From: CAVSUZ01 sp963795415
Lineage (GTDB): Bacteria > Pseudomonadota > Alphaproteobacteria > Acetobacterales > Acetobacteraceae
Direction: 5' to 3'
Assembly: GCA_963795415.1 (NCBI GenBank)
Contig: CAWCHQ010000001.1
Coordinates: 1,612,001 to 1,676,000 of the forward strand
DNA: 64,000 nucleotides
The position numbers and the translations under genes were made by a program. Below the pieces are notes generated by a model that was not told the DNA's origin, made no database searches, and saw only the letters and a program-made list of their open reading frames with translations. This document shows, piece after piece, positions 16,243-25,290 of this stretch (position 1 is its first letter; the number at the start of each line of letters is the position of its first letter).

Positions 16243-17775
16243 ATGAACTGGACAGCAATCGTCGTCTTCGTCGCTCTGTTCGTGTTCATCACCTGGCTCG
16301 GCTTCATCGCGGCCCACTGGCGCCGAGCCGACCTGAACCAGCTTCACGAATGGGGCCTTGGCGGCCGCCGCTTCGGCACCTTCGTCACCTGGTTTCTGCT
16401 CGGCGGCGATCTCTATACCGCGTACACCTTCATCGCGGTGCCGGCGCTAATGTATGGCGCCGGAGCAATCGGCTTCTTCGCCGTGCCGTACACCATTATG
16501 ATCTTCCCGATCCTGTATTTGGTGTTCCCGCGCCTCTGGTCGGTCTGTCACCGCCACGGCTATGTCACCGCTGCGGACTTCGTACGCGGCCGCTTCGGCA
16601 ATCGCTGGCTCGCCCTGGCGATCGGCATCACCGGCATTCTCGCGACCATGCCCTATATCGCCTTGCAGCTCGTGGGCATGCAGGTCGTCATCGGCGCGCT
16701 CGGGTTCCAGACAACCGGCCTCTCCGGAGACCTGCCGCTGATCATCGCTTTCGTCATCCTCGCCGCCTTCACCTATACGTCCGGCCTGCGCGCGCCGGCC
16801 ATGATCGCTGTCGTCAAGGACCTGCTGATCTACATCGCGGTGATTGCCGCAGTCATCGTGGTGCCGATGCAGCTCGGCGGCTTCGGCAAGGTCTTCAGCG
16901 CGGTTCCGGCGCCCAAGCTGCTCCTCGCCCCGCCCTCCGCCGGCTCGCTCGGCAGCTTCAGCGCCTACGCCACGCTGGCTTTTGGCTCGGCGCTCGCGCT
17001 GTTCCTTTATCCCCACTCCGTCACCGGCATCCTCGGCGCCTCCGGCCCGCGAGTCATTCGTCGCAACGCCGCCGTGCTGCCGGCCTATTCGCTGATGCTC
17101 GGCTTTCTGGCGCTGGTCGGCTTCATGGCCATCGCCACCGGGGTCGCATCGCTTCCGGAATTCGCTGCGGGCTTCAAGCAATACGGCAACAACTTCGCCG
17201 TCCCCGCGCTCTTCCTGCACGCCTTCCCGTCCTGGTTCGTCGGCGTCGCCTTCGCCGCCATCGCCATCGGCGCGCTGGTTCCGGCCGCCATCATGTCCAT
17301 CGCCACCGCCAATATTTACACTCGCAACATCTATCGCGAGTTCATCAACCCCGAGTGCACCGACGCGCAGGAAAGCGGCATGGCCAAGCTGGTTTCGCTT
17401 ATCGTAAAGGCCGGGGCGCTGATCTTCGTTTTCGCTCTGCCCGTCCAATATGCGCTATACCTGCAGCTGCTCGGCGGCGTGTGGATCATCCAGACCCTCC
17501 CCGCGGTCGTCCTCGCTCTCTACACTCGCATCTTCAACGGCTGGGCGCTGCTGATCGGCTGGTTCGCGGGCATGGTGCTGGGAAGCTGGATGGCCGTTTC
17601 CGTGAGTTTCGCGCCGGTCTTTCCGCTGCACCTCTTTGGCACGACGATCCCCTGCTACATTGCGCTCTCATCGCTGGTGGCGAATCTCGCGGTGGCGTTC
17701 GTCTGCTCGCTTTACCTGAACGCCGTCGCCTCTGACCGCCATCGCGATCTGACCACGGCGGGGGATTACGCCTGA
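16243..17775 (+). CDS. Sodium:solute symporter (SSS family)
   Basis: This 510-residue inner-membrane carrier has about 13 hydrophobic segments and SSS-family landmarks: EWGLGGRRFGTFVTWFLLGG near the N-terminus, YTAYTFIAVPALMYGAG, ALFLYPHSVTGILGASG around residue 250 and ALVPAAIMSIATANIYTRNI near residue 350, where the sodium site lies in this family. The DUF3311 partner resembles the arrangement of monocarboxylate permeases such as MctP, so an organic acid is a reasonable but unproven substrate. Its TGA overlaps the proposed CTG start of the patatin gene. Confidence 0.9.
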   Translation: MNWTAIVVFVALFVFITWLGFIAAHWRRADLNQLHEWGLGGRRFGTFVTWFLLGGDLYTAYTFIAVPALMYGAGAIGFFAVPYTIMIFPILYLVFPRLWSVCHRHGYVTAADFVRGRFGNRWLALAIGITGILATMPYIALQLVGMQVVIGALGFQTTGLSGDLPLIIAFVILAAFTYTSGLRAPAMIAVVKDLLIYIAVIAAVIVVPMQLGGFGKVFSAVPAPKLLLAPPSAGSLGSFSAYATLAFGSALALFLYPHSVTGILGASGPRVIRRNAAVLPAYSLMLGFLALVGFMAIATGVASLPEFAAGFKQYGNNFAVPALFLHAFPSWFVGVAFAAIAIGALVPAAIMSIATANIYTRNIYREFINPECTDAQESGMAKLVSLIVKAGALIFVFALPVQYALYLQLLGGVWIIQTLPAVVLALYTRIFNGWALLIGWFAGMVLGSWMAVSVSFAPVFPLHLFGTTIPCYIALSSLVANLAVAFVCSLYLNAVASDRHRDLTTAGDYA

Positions 17776-19028
17776 GCAAACCTGGCCGCCGCCGGTTCCT
17801 CGCGCTCAGCGCCGCCACCTGCGGTGCCCTGACCGCCTGCTCGGCGTTGCCGCGCCTGGACGCCGTGCCTCCCCAGGACGAAGCGGAAACCGCGGTCCTC
17901 GGCCTGAGCGATATCCGGTATTGGGGAGACGTGGCCTCACCCGCGATCCTGGCCGAAGGAAAAGCGGCCTACGACCGCGAGCTTGCTGTTTATCGCAGCA
18001 GCGGCAACACCGGCCCGCTCCCTCCCGCATCGTATCTCGCGATTTCGGGCGGCGGAGAAAACGGCGCGTTCGGCGCCGGGCTGCTGGCCGGCTGGACAGA
18101 GCAGGGCTCGCGGCCGCAGTTCAAGCTGGTGACCGGGATAAGCACCGGCGCACTGACCGCCCCCTTTGCGTTCCTGGGGCCGCGCTACGATCCACAGCTT
18201 CGCGCGATTTACACGAGCATTTCTGCAAAGGATATTCTTGTAGAGCGAGGCCTGATCGCCGCGCTGACCGAGGATGCACTCAGCTCCAATGCTCCCCTCC
18301 GGCAAACAATCGCCCGCTTCATTACTCCCGCCCTGCTCGATGATATCGCGGCTGCGTACCAGCAAGGCCGGCTGCTGATGATCGGAACGACCAACCTTGA
18401 TGAGGGGCGCCCGGTTATCTGGAACATCACTAAGCTGGCCGCCAGCAAGCATCCTGGCGTGCCGCATCTCGTCCGGCAGATCCTGATCGCCTCGGCCGCC
18501 ATTCCGGGGGCATTTCCGCCGGAAATGATCGATGTCGAGGTGAATGGGCGGCCTTACCAGGAAATGCATGTCGATGGCGGCGCCAGCGCGCAGGTCTTCG
18601 TTTATCCCCCCTCGATACAAGTAAACGTGCAAGCCCGCGAAATGGGCATCGAGCGGTCGCGTTATCTTTACGTCATACGAAATGCTCGCCTGGATCCGCA
18701 GTGGCAGGAAATCAAACGCCGCACCTTGAGCATTGCGGGGCGCGCAATTGCCTCGCTTATTCAGACCCAGGGCATCGGCGATTTGTACCGGATCTACATT
18801 GCGGCCAACCGCGACGATATCGACTTCAATCTCGCGAATATCCCGAAGTCCTTTACGATGCAGCTCCCGAGCCCGTTTGACCAGGCATATATGCAGGCCC
18901 TGTTCAACCTCGGCTACGACATGGGCCGAAAAGGGTACTCGTGGCAGAAAGTCCCGCCTGGATACACCGAACTGGGCATCGGCCCGACACTTAAGGCCGG
19001 ATCGGCAAAAACGTCAGATCGCAGCTGA
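17772..19028 (+). CDS. Patatin-like phospholipase lipoprotein, probable CTG start
   Basis: The catalytic part shows the patatin set: the oxyanion loop SGGGENGAFGAG, the nucleophile Ser in TGISTGAL, and the Asp of HVDGGAS. These enzymes hydrolyse acyl esters of lipids. The first standard start, a TTG at 17847, would leave out an in-frame N-terminus that is an obvious lipoprotein signal: a GRRRFLALSAAT stretch followed by the lipobox LTAC. The only plausible initiator for it is CTG at 17772, overlapping the symporter TGA as CTGA, with a GGGGGA stretch about nine bases upstream. With that start the product is 418 residues and membrane anchored. Confidence 0.8.
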   Translation: MSKPGRRRFLALSAATCGALTACSALPRLDAVPPQDEAETAVLGLSDIRYWGDVASPAILAEGKAAYDRELAVYRSSGNTGPLPPASYLAISGGGENGAFGAGLLAGWTEQGSRPQFKLVTGISTGALTAPFAFLGPRYDPQLRAIYTSISAKDILVERGLIAALTEDALSSNAPLRQTIARFITPALLDDIAAAYQQGRLLMIGTTNLDEGRPVIWNITKLAASKHPGVPHLVRQILIASAAIPGAFPPEMIDVEVNGRPYQEMHVDGGASAQVFVYPPSIQVNVQAREMGIERSRYLYVIRNARLDPQWQEIKRRTLSIAGRAIASLIQTQGIGDLYRIYIAANRDDIDFNLANIPKSFTMQLPSPFDQAYMQALFNLGYDMGRKGYSWQKVPPGYTELGIGPTLKAGSAKTSDRS

Positions 19029-19132
19029 TCCAAAACTGCTTCAGGGTTTGCGCGACGCCGGCATGCCGGCGAAATAAACGCCGCTTCCGCCGCTTCACCC
19101 TCCCTTAACCGCCCCCGCCCCATGCTTCCGGG

Positions 19133-20623
19133 GTGAACGCCGCCATTCTAACAACCGCCCTCGACGCTCTCGAACGCAACGACTTTCCTGCCGTCGAGCG
19201 CCTCTGCCAGTCCGCTTCGTCAGCCGAACGCGCCCACCCGGGACTCGCTCTCCTCCGCGCGCTGGCACTCGGTGGCGCCGGCGAGCTACGCCGCGCCGGC
19301 CGGCTGCTCGACCGGCTGGCCCAGCCCGGCAACGCCCACCCCCGCCGTGATCTGGGCGACCTGCTCGCCCGCCTTGGTCGCCACGGCCAGGCCGCGGTCC
19401 AGTACCGCGCCGCCGCTGCCGCCCTGCCGGACGACGCTGCCGCGTGGCACGCGCTCGGCCTCAGCCTCGCCGAAGCCGGCGACCTCACCGCCGCCGAAGA
19501 TGCCTTCCGTCGCACCATTGCGCTCGACCTGGCGCCCGCCGCGCCCTGGTCCAATCTCGGCATGATGCTGAAAACCCGGCTTCGGTTTGAAGACGCGCTG
19601 GCCGCCCACAACGAAGCCGTCGCCCGTGCCCCCGCAGACCCCCAGCTTCGCGTCAACCGGGCGGTTGCCCTGCTCCATGCCGGCCGCCTGACCGAGGCCT
19701 GGGCCGAATACGAATACCGCCTCCGCCTCGATGGCCGCCCAAGGATGCCCGCTTGCCCGCTGCTGCCCGATCTGGCGGCCACGACGCTGACCGGCCGCAC
19801 CATCCTCGTCTGGCACGAGGAGGGCTTCGGCGACACCATCCAGTTCGCCCGGTACCTGCCGATGCTCGCCGCCACAGGCGCCCAGGTCGTGCTTGCCGTC
19901 CCCACGCCGCTGGTCCGGCTGCTGGGCCGCCTCCAAGAGACCCCGCTCCCCTTGCGGGAGGGGTCAAAACCTAAGATCCCAAACATAACTATCCTCGATC
20001 CCCACACCCAGTTCCCGCCTTACGACTATCACTGTCCCGTCTTCAGCCTGCCCCGCGCCTTCGGCACGACGCTTGAAACCATCCCCGGCCGCACGCCTTA
20101 CCTGACGGCCGATGCCGATCTCGCCACACACTGGGCCGCCCGCCTGCCACCCCACAGCCTCCGCGTGGGCGTCGTCTGGACCGGCCAGGCGCGCCCCTGG
20201 CTGCCTGGTTTTGCCGCACTCAACGCCCGCCGCAGCATCGATCCCGCAGCCCTGCGCCCACTCGCCGAAATCTCCGGCCTCCACCTGATCAGCCTCCAGC
20301 TCGGCCACCCCGCCCCGGATTTCATGCTCAACCTCCCCGGCGACATCACCGACTTCGCTGATACCGCCGCCATCATAGCTAATCTTGATATCGTCCTGAG
20401 CGTGGACACATCCGTCGTTCATCTCGCCGGCGCGCTCGGCAAGCCGGTCCTGCTGCTGGATCGCTACGACAATTGCTGGCGCTGGTTCAGCGGGCGGGAG
20501 GACAGCCCCTGGTATCCAACGCTTCGTATCCTTCGTCAGCACCGGATGAACGACTGGTCCGTTCCGCTGCAGCGCGCACACGACATCCTGTCGCAGCTCG
20601 CCGGGCAGATGGCGCAGCGGTGA
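19133..20623 (+). CDS. TPR-repeat protein with glycosyltransferase-like C-terminus
   Basis: This 496-residue protein has an N-terminal half of tetratricopeptide repeats (for example AAAALPDDAAAWHALGLSLA, AGDLTAAEDAFRRTIALD, PWSNLGMMLKTRLRFEDALA) and a C-terminal half related to GT9/O-GlcNAc-type transferases, with ILVWHEEGFGDTIQFARYL and the donor-site segment SVDTSVVHLAGALGKP. Such proteins are frequent in Acetobacteraceae and are presumed to glycosylate proteins or surface polymers. The start is GTG. A REP-like hairpin is embedded in frame at 19939-19963 and encodes a proline- and charge-rich insert between the two half-domains. Confidence 0.85.
   Translation: MNAAILTTALDALERNDFPAVERLCQSASSAERAHPGLALLRALALGGAGELRRAGRLLDRLAQPGNAHPRRDLGDLLARLGRHGQAAVQYRAAAAALPDDAAAWHALGLSLAEAGDLTAAEDAFRRTIALDLAPAAPWSNLGMMLKTRLRFEDALAAHNEAVARAPADPQLRVNRAVALLHAGRLTEAWAEYEYRLRLDGRPRMPACPLLPDLAATTLTGRTILVWHEEGFGDTIQFARYLPMLAATGAQVVLAVPTPLVRLLGRLQETPLPLREGSKPKIPNITILDPHTQFPPYDYHCPVFSLPRAFGTTLETIPGRTPYLTADADLATHWAARLPPHSLRVGVVWTGQARPWLPGFAALNARRSIDPAALRPLAEISGLHLISLQLGHPAPDFMLNLPGDITDFADTAAIIANLDIVLSVDTSVVHLAGALGKPVLLLDRYDNCWRWFSGREDSPWYPTLRILRQHRMNDWSVPLQRAHDILSQLAGQMAQR
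19939..19963 (+). repeat. REP-like hairpin inside a coding sequence
   Basis: GACCCCGCTCCC and GGGAGGGGTC pair around CTTGC within the TPR gene. The core CTCCCCTTGCGGGAG is the same as in the intergenic repeat at 3365-3416. It is read through in frame as TPLPLREGS. Confidence 0.6.
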
Positions 20624-20671
20624 TGGTGCGAAATCTTGCTACCAAGACCCCCACCGTGGCACCGTCCGGCC

Positions 20672-20935
20672 GTGTCCAACGTGGAAAAGCTCAGCATTGC
20701 CCTCACACCCGACATGATCGCCGAGGTTCGCGCGGCAGTGGAAGCCGGCGACTACGGCAGCGTCAGCGAGGTGGTACGGGATGCACTCCGCGACTGGCGG
20801 CGGAAACTCGAGACGCTTGAAACCGACGAGCTCCGCCGCCTGGTGCAGGAGGGAATTGACAGCGGTCCGGAACTCGACGCCGCGGAGGTGTTTGCTCGCC
20901 TCCGCACCCGCTTTGCTCGCCCAAAACTTGGATGA
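20672..20935 (+). CDS. ParD-like antitoxin (ribbon-helix-helix)
   Basis: This protein of about 87 residues begins VSNVEKLSIALTPDMIAEVR and continues AAVEAGDYGSVSEVVRDALR, the ParD/CopG-type ribbon-helix-helix DNA-binding domain, then a C-terminal toxin-binding helix (LRRLVQEGIDSG). I place the start at the GTG at 20672, where the conserved strand begins. Its last codon overlaps the ATG of a parE remnant (ATGA). ParD normally neutralises ParE and represses the operon. Confidence 0.85.
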   Translation: MSNVEKLSIALTPDMIAEVRAAVEAGDYGSVSEVVRDALRDWRRKLETLETDELRRLVQEGIDSGPELDAAEVFARLRTRFARPKLG

Positions 20936-21102
20936 GCCCGCCCCGCCACCTTCTTCTCTCGCCCCGCGCCGCACAGGACCTTGAGGAAATCGCCGAATAC
21001 ATCGCCCGGGATAACCCCGTCCGGGCAAGCACTGCCGCCTCGTTGGGTCGTTACATCGCTTCCCACTTACCCGCCTGCTCGAAGGCATGCGCGGCGCGAT
21101 AG
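20932..21102 (+). pseudogene. ParE-type toxin remnant, truncated after about 30 codons
   Basis: Only the N-terminal helix pair of a RelE/ParE toxin is present: MSPPRHLLLSPRAAQDLEEI then AEYIARDNPVRAS. After about codon 32 the similarity ends and the frame runs into the 3' end of the oppositely oriented amidase gene, stopping at 21100-21102. ParE proteins are normally about 95-100 residues and need the C-terminal sheet for activity, so this is not a working toxin. The antitoxin upstream is intact. Confidence 0.75.
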
Positions 21103-22565
21103 ATCGTGCTTTCGTCCCAGTCCTTCCCAATCAGCATCACACTGCACGGCAGTCCGTCACTCATGCCGCACGGCACCGCCATCGCCGGGTGGCCGGTGAT
21201 GTCGAACGGGCAAGTGTTGGGCACCATCTCGAACGCACGCTGGATATATTCACTCAGCGGCGCGTCCGCGGGCGGGATCGGCGTCGCCTTCACCGGCAGC
21301 GTGGGCATCAGCAGCAGATCATACTTCGCGAGTTGCGCGTCGTACGCAGCCTTGAGCGGCCTCACGAGGTTCTGCGCCTTGGCATAGAAGCGCCCGCGAT
21401 AGTGACGATTGAAATATTCGCCGACAAACATCGTGATCTTCAGGCTGTCGGAGAGTTCGTTCGCCCGCTCGCGCCAGTTCGCGTGCGCATCGAGCAGGCT
21501 GACTGTGTAGAAACCCTTCCAGTTGAAACCCATGCCGTTGCCGGTCATCATCATCGCCAGCGCGCCCTCGGCCGCAATCGGCAGCCAGATATCCTTGCCC
21601 ACGCGATGCAGTGGAATGCTTACCGCTTCAACCGTAGCGCCCAGTTTGCCCAACAGCCTGACGGCGGCGCGCACCTTTGCATCCAAATCTTCCTCCGAGT
21701 TCGGCCAGCCGAACCCCTCCTCGACCACGCCGATCTTCAGACCGGCAACGCCCGCACCGAGCGCCTCGGTGTAGCGCGCCGTCTTCACGCCGCCCTGCCG
21801 CGGATCGAGACCATCCGGCCCCGCCAGCACTTCAAGCAGCAGCGCGTTGTCGGCCACTGTCGCGGTCATCGGCCCGGTGTGATCGATACTGGCCTCGATC
21901 GGCATAACCCCGGTGTAAGGCACCAGCCCCCAGGTGGGCTTCATCCCGTAAACGCCGCAATACGCCGCCGGAATGCGGATCGAGCCGCCCTGGTCGCCAC
22001 CGATCGCCATATCCACCTCGCCCGCCGCCACCAGCGCGGCGCTGCCGGAGGAGGATCCGCCGGCGGAATAGCCCGGCTTGCGCGGATTGGTGACAGGACC
22101 GAGCGCCCCGGTGTGGCTGCCGCCGGAAAAGCAGAAGAACTCGCAATGCGCCTTTCCTTTGATGGTTGCACCGGCATCGAGCATGCGTGTAACGATCGTG
22201 GCATCGATGTCCGGAACGTAGCCTTCCAGCGTGGATGCTCCGTTCATCATCGGCACCCCGGCGACGCAGACATTGTCCTTCACCGCAACGGTTTTACCCG
22301 CGAGCTTGCCGGTCGGCGCACCTTTGATGTCGGTCTTCACATACCAGGCGTTGTATTCGTTCTCCTCGGGCCACGGCTGACGGCCGTGCGTGCGCGGCCA
22401 CTTGACCTCGGGCTTCACGTCCGGCAGCCGCTCCACAACGTCGTACGACGCAACCGAGCCTTCCATCAGCCCGAGGAACTCGCCGGCCTGCTCTGCCGAC
22501 AAATCCATGCGGAAATCCATTGCGATTTCCTGCAACTGGACGAGCGTGGGGCGCTTGATGGTCAT
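21051..22565 (-). CDS. Amidase signature family enzyme
   Basis: This 504-residue hydrolase of the amidase signature superfamily has the full Ser-cisSer-Lys triad: Lys in GKTVAVKDNVCVAG, cis-Ser in YSAGGSSSGSAALVAAG and the nucleophile Ser in GGDQGGSIRIPAAY. The C-terminal part (MVPNTCPFDITGHPAMAVPC) is also typical. No signal peptide, so cytoplasmic. These enzymes hydrolyse amides or nitriles' amide products; the GatCAB function is unlikely because no gatB or gatC is nearby. Its 3' end overlaps the parE remnant on the other strand. Confidence 0.9.
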   Translation of the reverse strand: MTIKRPTLVQLQEIAMDFRMDLSAEQAGEFLGLMEGSVASYDVVERLPDVKPEVKWPRTHGRQPWPEENEYNAWYVKTDIKGAPTGKLAGKTVAVKDNVCVAGVPMMNGASTLEGYVPDIDATIVTRMLDAGATIKGKAHCEFFCFSGGSHTGALGPVTNPRKPGYSAGGSSSGSAALVAAGEVDMAIGGDQGGSIRIPAAYCGVYGMKPTWGLVPYTGVMPIEASIDHTGPMTATVADNALLLEVLAGPDGLDPRQGGVKTARYTEALGAGVAGLKIGVVEEGFGWPNSEEDLDAKVRAAVRLLGKLGATVEAVSIPLHRVGKDIWLPIAAEGALAMMMTGNGMGFNWKGFYTVSLLDAHANWRERANELSDSLKITMFVGEYFNRHYRGRFYAKAQNLVRPLKAAYDAQLAKYDLLLMPTLPVKATPIPPADAPLSEYIQRAFEMVPNTCPFDITGHPAMAVPCGMSDGLPCSVMLIGKDWDESTIYRAAHAFEQAGKWEAM

Positions 22566-22699
22566 CGGTCATCCTCCCGTCAGCACACGACAGATCCGAC
22601 CCTACCGCAGGCGCAGAGCATCCTCCAGAAACGCGGCCAATTCGACCCGCGCGCATCATGCGCTAAACTCCACCCGCCCGCAGCAAGGCCCCGCCCCGC

Positions 22700-24206
22700 A
22701 TGAACGACGCCCTCGCCCTCGCCCAACCCGTTGTCCACACCACGACCGAACACTTCGACGTCCTGATCGTCGGCGCCGGCATCTCCGGCATCGGCGGCGC
22801 CTATCACCTTACCATCCAGCGCCCCGGCACCAGCTTCGTCGTCCTCGAATCAAAGAAAACCTTCGGCGGCACCTGGATCACCCATAAATACCCCGGCATC
22901 CGTTCCGACAGCGACCTTCATACTTTCGGCTACCGCTTCAAGCCCTGGACCGGCGTCCCCATCGCCACCGCCGAGGAAATCCTCGCCTACATGGGCGAAG
23001 TCATCGAGGAAAATCATCTCGCCCCATACATCCGCTACCGCCATAAAATCACCGATGCCGCCTGGTCCAGCCGCGATAATCTCTGGACCATCGAAGGCGT
23101 CCGCACCGACACCAATCAGAAATTCCGTTTCACTGCCAACTTCCTGTGGATGTGCCAGGGCTACTACAACCACGACGAGCCCTTTACCCCGCAATGGGAC
23201 GGCATGGAAACCTTCAAGGGCCGCATCGTCCACCCGCAGACCTGGCCGGACGATCTCGAGTACCAAAGGCAAGAACGTCATCGTCATCGGCTCCGGCGCC
23301 ACCGCCGCGACAATCATCCCCGCCATGGCATCCGGTGTCGGCCACATCACCATGCTGCAGCGCTCGCCCACCTATTTCCTTCCAGGGCGCAACGCCATCG
23401 CGCTGGCCGAGGAGCTCCGCACGCTCCAGATCGACGAAACCTGGATCCACGAAATCGTCCGCCGCCGCATCCTGCTCGATCAGGCAAACTTCACCAGACG
23501 CACCTTCGAGGAACCCGAGAAAGTCCGTCAGGAACTGCTCGATGCCGCCCGCGCGCATCTCGGCCCCGACTACCCGATCGACCCGCACTTCTCGCCGCGC
23601 TACCGCCCCTGGCAGCAGCGCCTGGCCTTCATCCCCGACGGCGACCTCTACAAGGCAATCGCCACCGGCAAGGCATCCGTCGTTACCGATGAAATCGAGC
23701 GCTTCACCGAAGCCGGCATCCTGCTCAAATCCGGAAACCACCTCCCGGCCGACATCATCGTCACCGCCACCGGCTTCCATCTCCACGTTCTCGGCGGCAT
23801 CGATTTCACCATCGACGGCAAGCAACTGAACTTCAACGACACGATCACATATCGCGGCATGATGTTCACCGGCGTGCCCAATATGGTCTGGGTATTTGGC
23901 TACTTCCGCGCGAGCTGGACCCTCCGCGCCGACCTCGTCGCCGACTTCGTCTGCCGCCTTCTCAAACATATGAAACAAAAAGGCGCCCGTAAAATCGAGG
24001 TCGCCCTCCGCCCGCAGGACAAGAACATGCCGATCCTTCCATGGATCGACGAGGAAAACTTCAACCCCGGCTACATGCGCCGCGGCATGCACCTGCTTCC
24101 CAAACGCGGCGACAAGCCCGAATGGGCCCACACCCAGGACTACTGGAGCGAAAAGGACGCCTTCCCCGCTACCGATCTCGATGACGCCGCATTTGTTTAT
24201 TCGTGA
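22700..24206 (+). pseudogene. Flavin-containing (Baeyer-Villiger type) monooxygenase, one frameshift
   Basis: The first frame holds the FAD loop FDVLIVGAGISGIGGAYHL, the TFGGTWITHKYPG segment and the fingerprint FKGRIVHPQTWP (FxGxxxHxxxW), diagnostic of class B monooxygenases. The second frame continues with the NADPH-binding NVIVIGSGATAATII and runs to DLDDAAFVYS. The frames meet at the CC at 23263-23264, where one base fewer joins EY to KGKNVIVIG and restores a 501-residue product. Class B enzymes oxidise ketones, sulfides or N-groups. The gene is divergent from the amidase. Confidence 0.85.
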
Positions 24207-24359
24207 ATGCCTCTTTGTTTATCACTGGCCGTGGTGCCGCCGAACCCCCCGGCCAATTCCCCTTGCCCAGCTATCCCCCCTTGCGCTCTAATCCCGTCTC
24301 ACCAACCCCCCCGGCGCAAGCGCAGTCCCACCACCTGAGACCAATCCAAATCCGGGGCC

Positions 24360-24533
24360 GGAAATCGTACCATCCGAGACCACGAAAAATCGGCTTTCGT
24401 ACCAAACGCCACCCCCCGTAACCAGGGGTTCGTACAAAATACAAGCCCCCCAAACCCACTTTGGTACAATCCTCCACCCGCAAAAACGCCGTTTTGTACA
24501 ACCCAGCCTCAATCCCGCGCCCCAGGTTGTAAC
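24360..24533. repeat. Phased array of GTAC-centred motifs, one every 32-33 bp
   Basis: GTAC occurs at 24367, 24399, 24432, 24464 and 24496, with a degenerate GTAA at 24529. The flanks are also related: TTTCGTACCAAA, GTTCGTACAAAA, TTTGGTACAATC, TTTTGTACAACC, giving a near-palindrome TTCGTACCAA. Between the motifs the sequence is not conserved. The spacing is close to three helical turns, which would put all sites on one face of the helix. The rest of the 388-bp gap (24207-24594) is C-rich and shows no gene. Confidence 0.6.
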
Positions 24534-24594
24534 AGGACGCCCGCAGGCAACAATTCCGCTTCCCCCGGCTCGCGATTCCATGCAAAACACCGGG

Positions 24595-25270
24595 ATGCGA
24601 CGGGTGCTCTGGCTGCTGATCGGTACTCACCATCCCAGCCCAGGCCCGAACGTCCCACCCCGTACCAGTCTCCTGCGATAACGCCATCAGCGCCGCCGAG
24701 GGCACCTCCCGCGTTCCACCCGACCTCCTGCACGCCATCGCCATCGTCGAATCCGGCCGCCCAGACCCCCGCACCGGCGCGATGCGCCCCTGGCCCTGGA
24801 CTATCAATGCCGCCGGCCAGGGCTTCTTCTTCCCCTCCAAATCCGCCGCCATCCAGGCTGTGCAGCAGCTCCAGGCGGCCGGCATCAACTCTATCGATGT
24901 CGGCTGCATGCAGATCAATCTCCGCTACCACCCGGCGGCCTTCCGCAGCCTCTCTCAAGCCTTCGATCCCACCGCCAACGCCCGCTATGCCGCCGTCTTC
25001 CTCACCGCCCTCTACGACCACTCGCAGGACTGGACCAAGGCCACCGGCGACTATCACAGTCAGACCCCCACCCTCGCCGGGCCTTATCAGCTCCGCGTTC
25101 TCGCCCACTGGAACGCTCCCTTCGGCACGGTCCGCCGCTACGCCGCGTTCGCTCCTCCCGGCCAGGTCTACCGGGGCTTCCTCTCCTGGGAGGAGCTCGC
25201 CCGCCAGGCCCGCTCCGCCCAATCCCCCTATTTCGACACGCGGCAGAAGGCCTACGAAGCCGCCCCCTGA
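24595..25270 (+). pseudogene. Lytic transglycosylase (SLT-type), frameshift in the signal peptide
   Basis: The catalytic part reads LLHAIAIVESGRPDPRTG, with the general acid Glu in the VES motif of SLT-type transglycosylases, then GFFFPSKSAAIQAVQQLQ, SIDVGCMQINLRYHPAAF and TGDYHSQTPTLAGPYQLRVL. Such enzymes cleave the MurNAc-GlcNAc bond of peptidoglycan. The only good start (ATG 24595) gives MRRVLWLLIG in another frame; dropping one base near 24622-24632 yields a signal peptide ending PAQA joined to the catalytic frame. The ATG at 24782 would lose the catalytic Glu and is not the real start. Confidence 0.65.
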
Positions 25271-25290
25271 ACCCGGCCGCCCCGCCGCCC

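Noticed and set aside
21087..22703. A 538-codon plus-strand open frame opposite the amidase gene
   Set aside because: The minus strand encodes a complete amidase with its triad; the antisense frame is Arg/His-rich and without any recognisable motif.
24360..24533. GTAC motif array considered as a CRISPR or iteron origin
   Set aside because: Only about 10 bp is conserved per unit, too short for CRISPR repeats or typical iterons, and no rep or cas gene is nearby.
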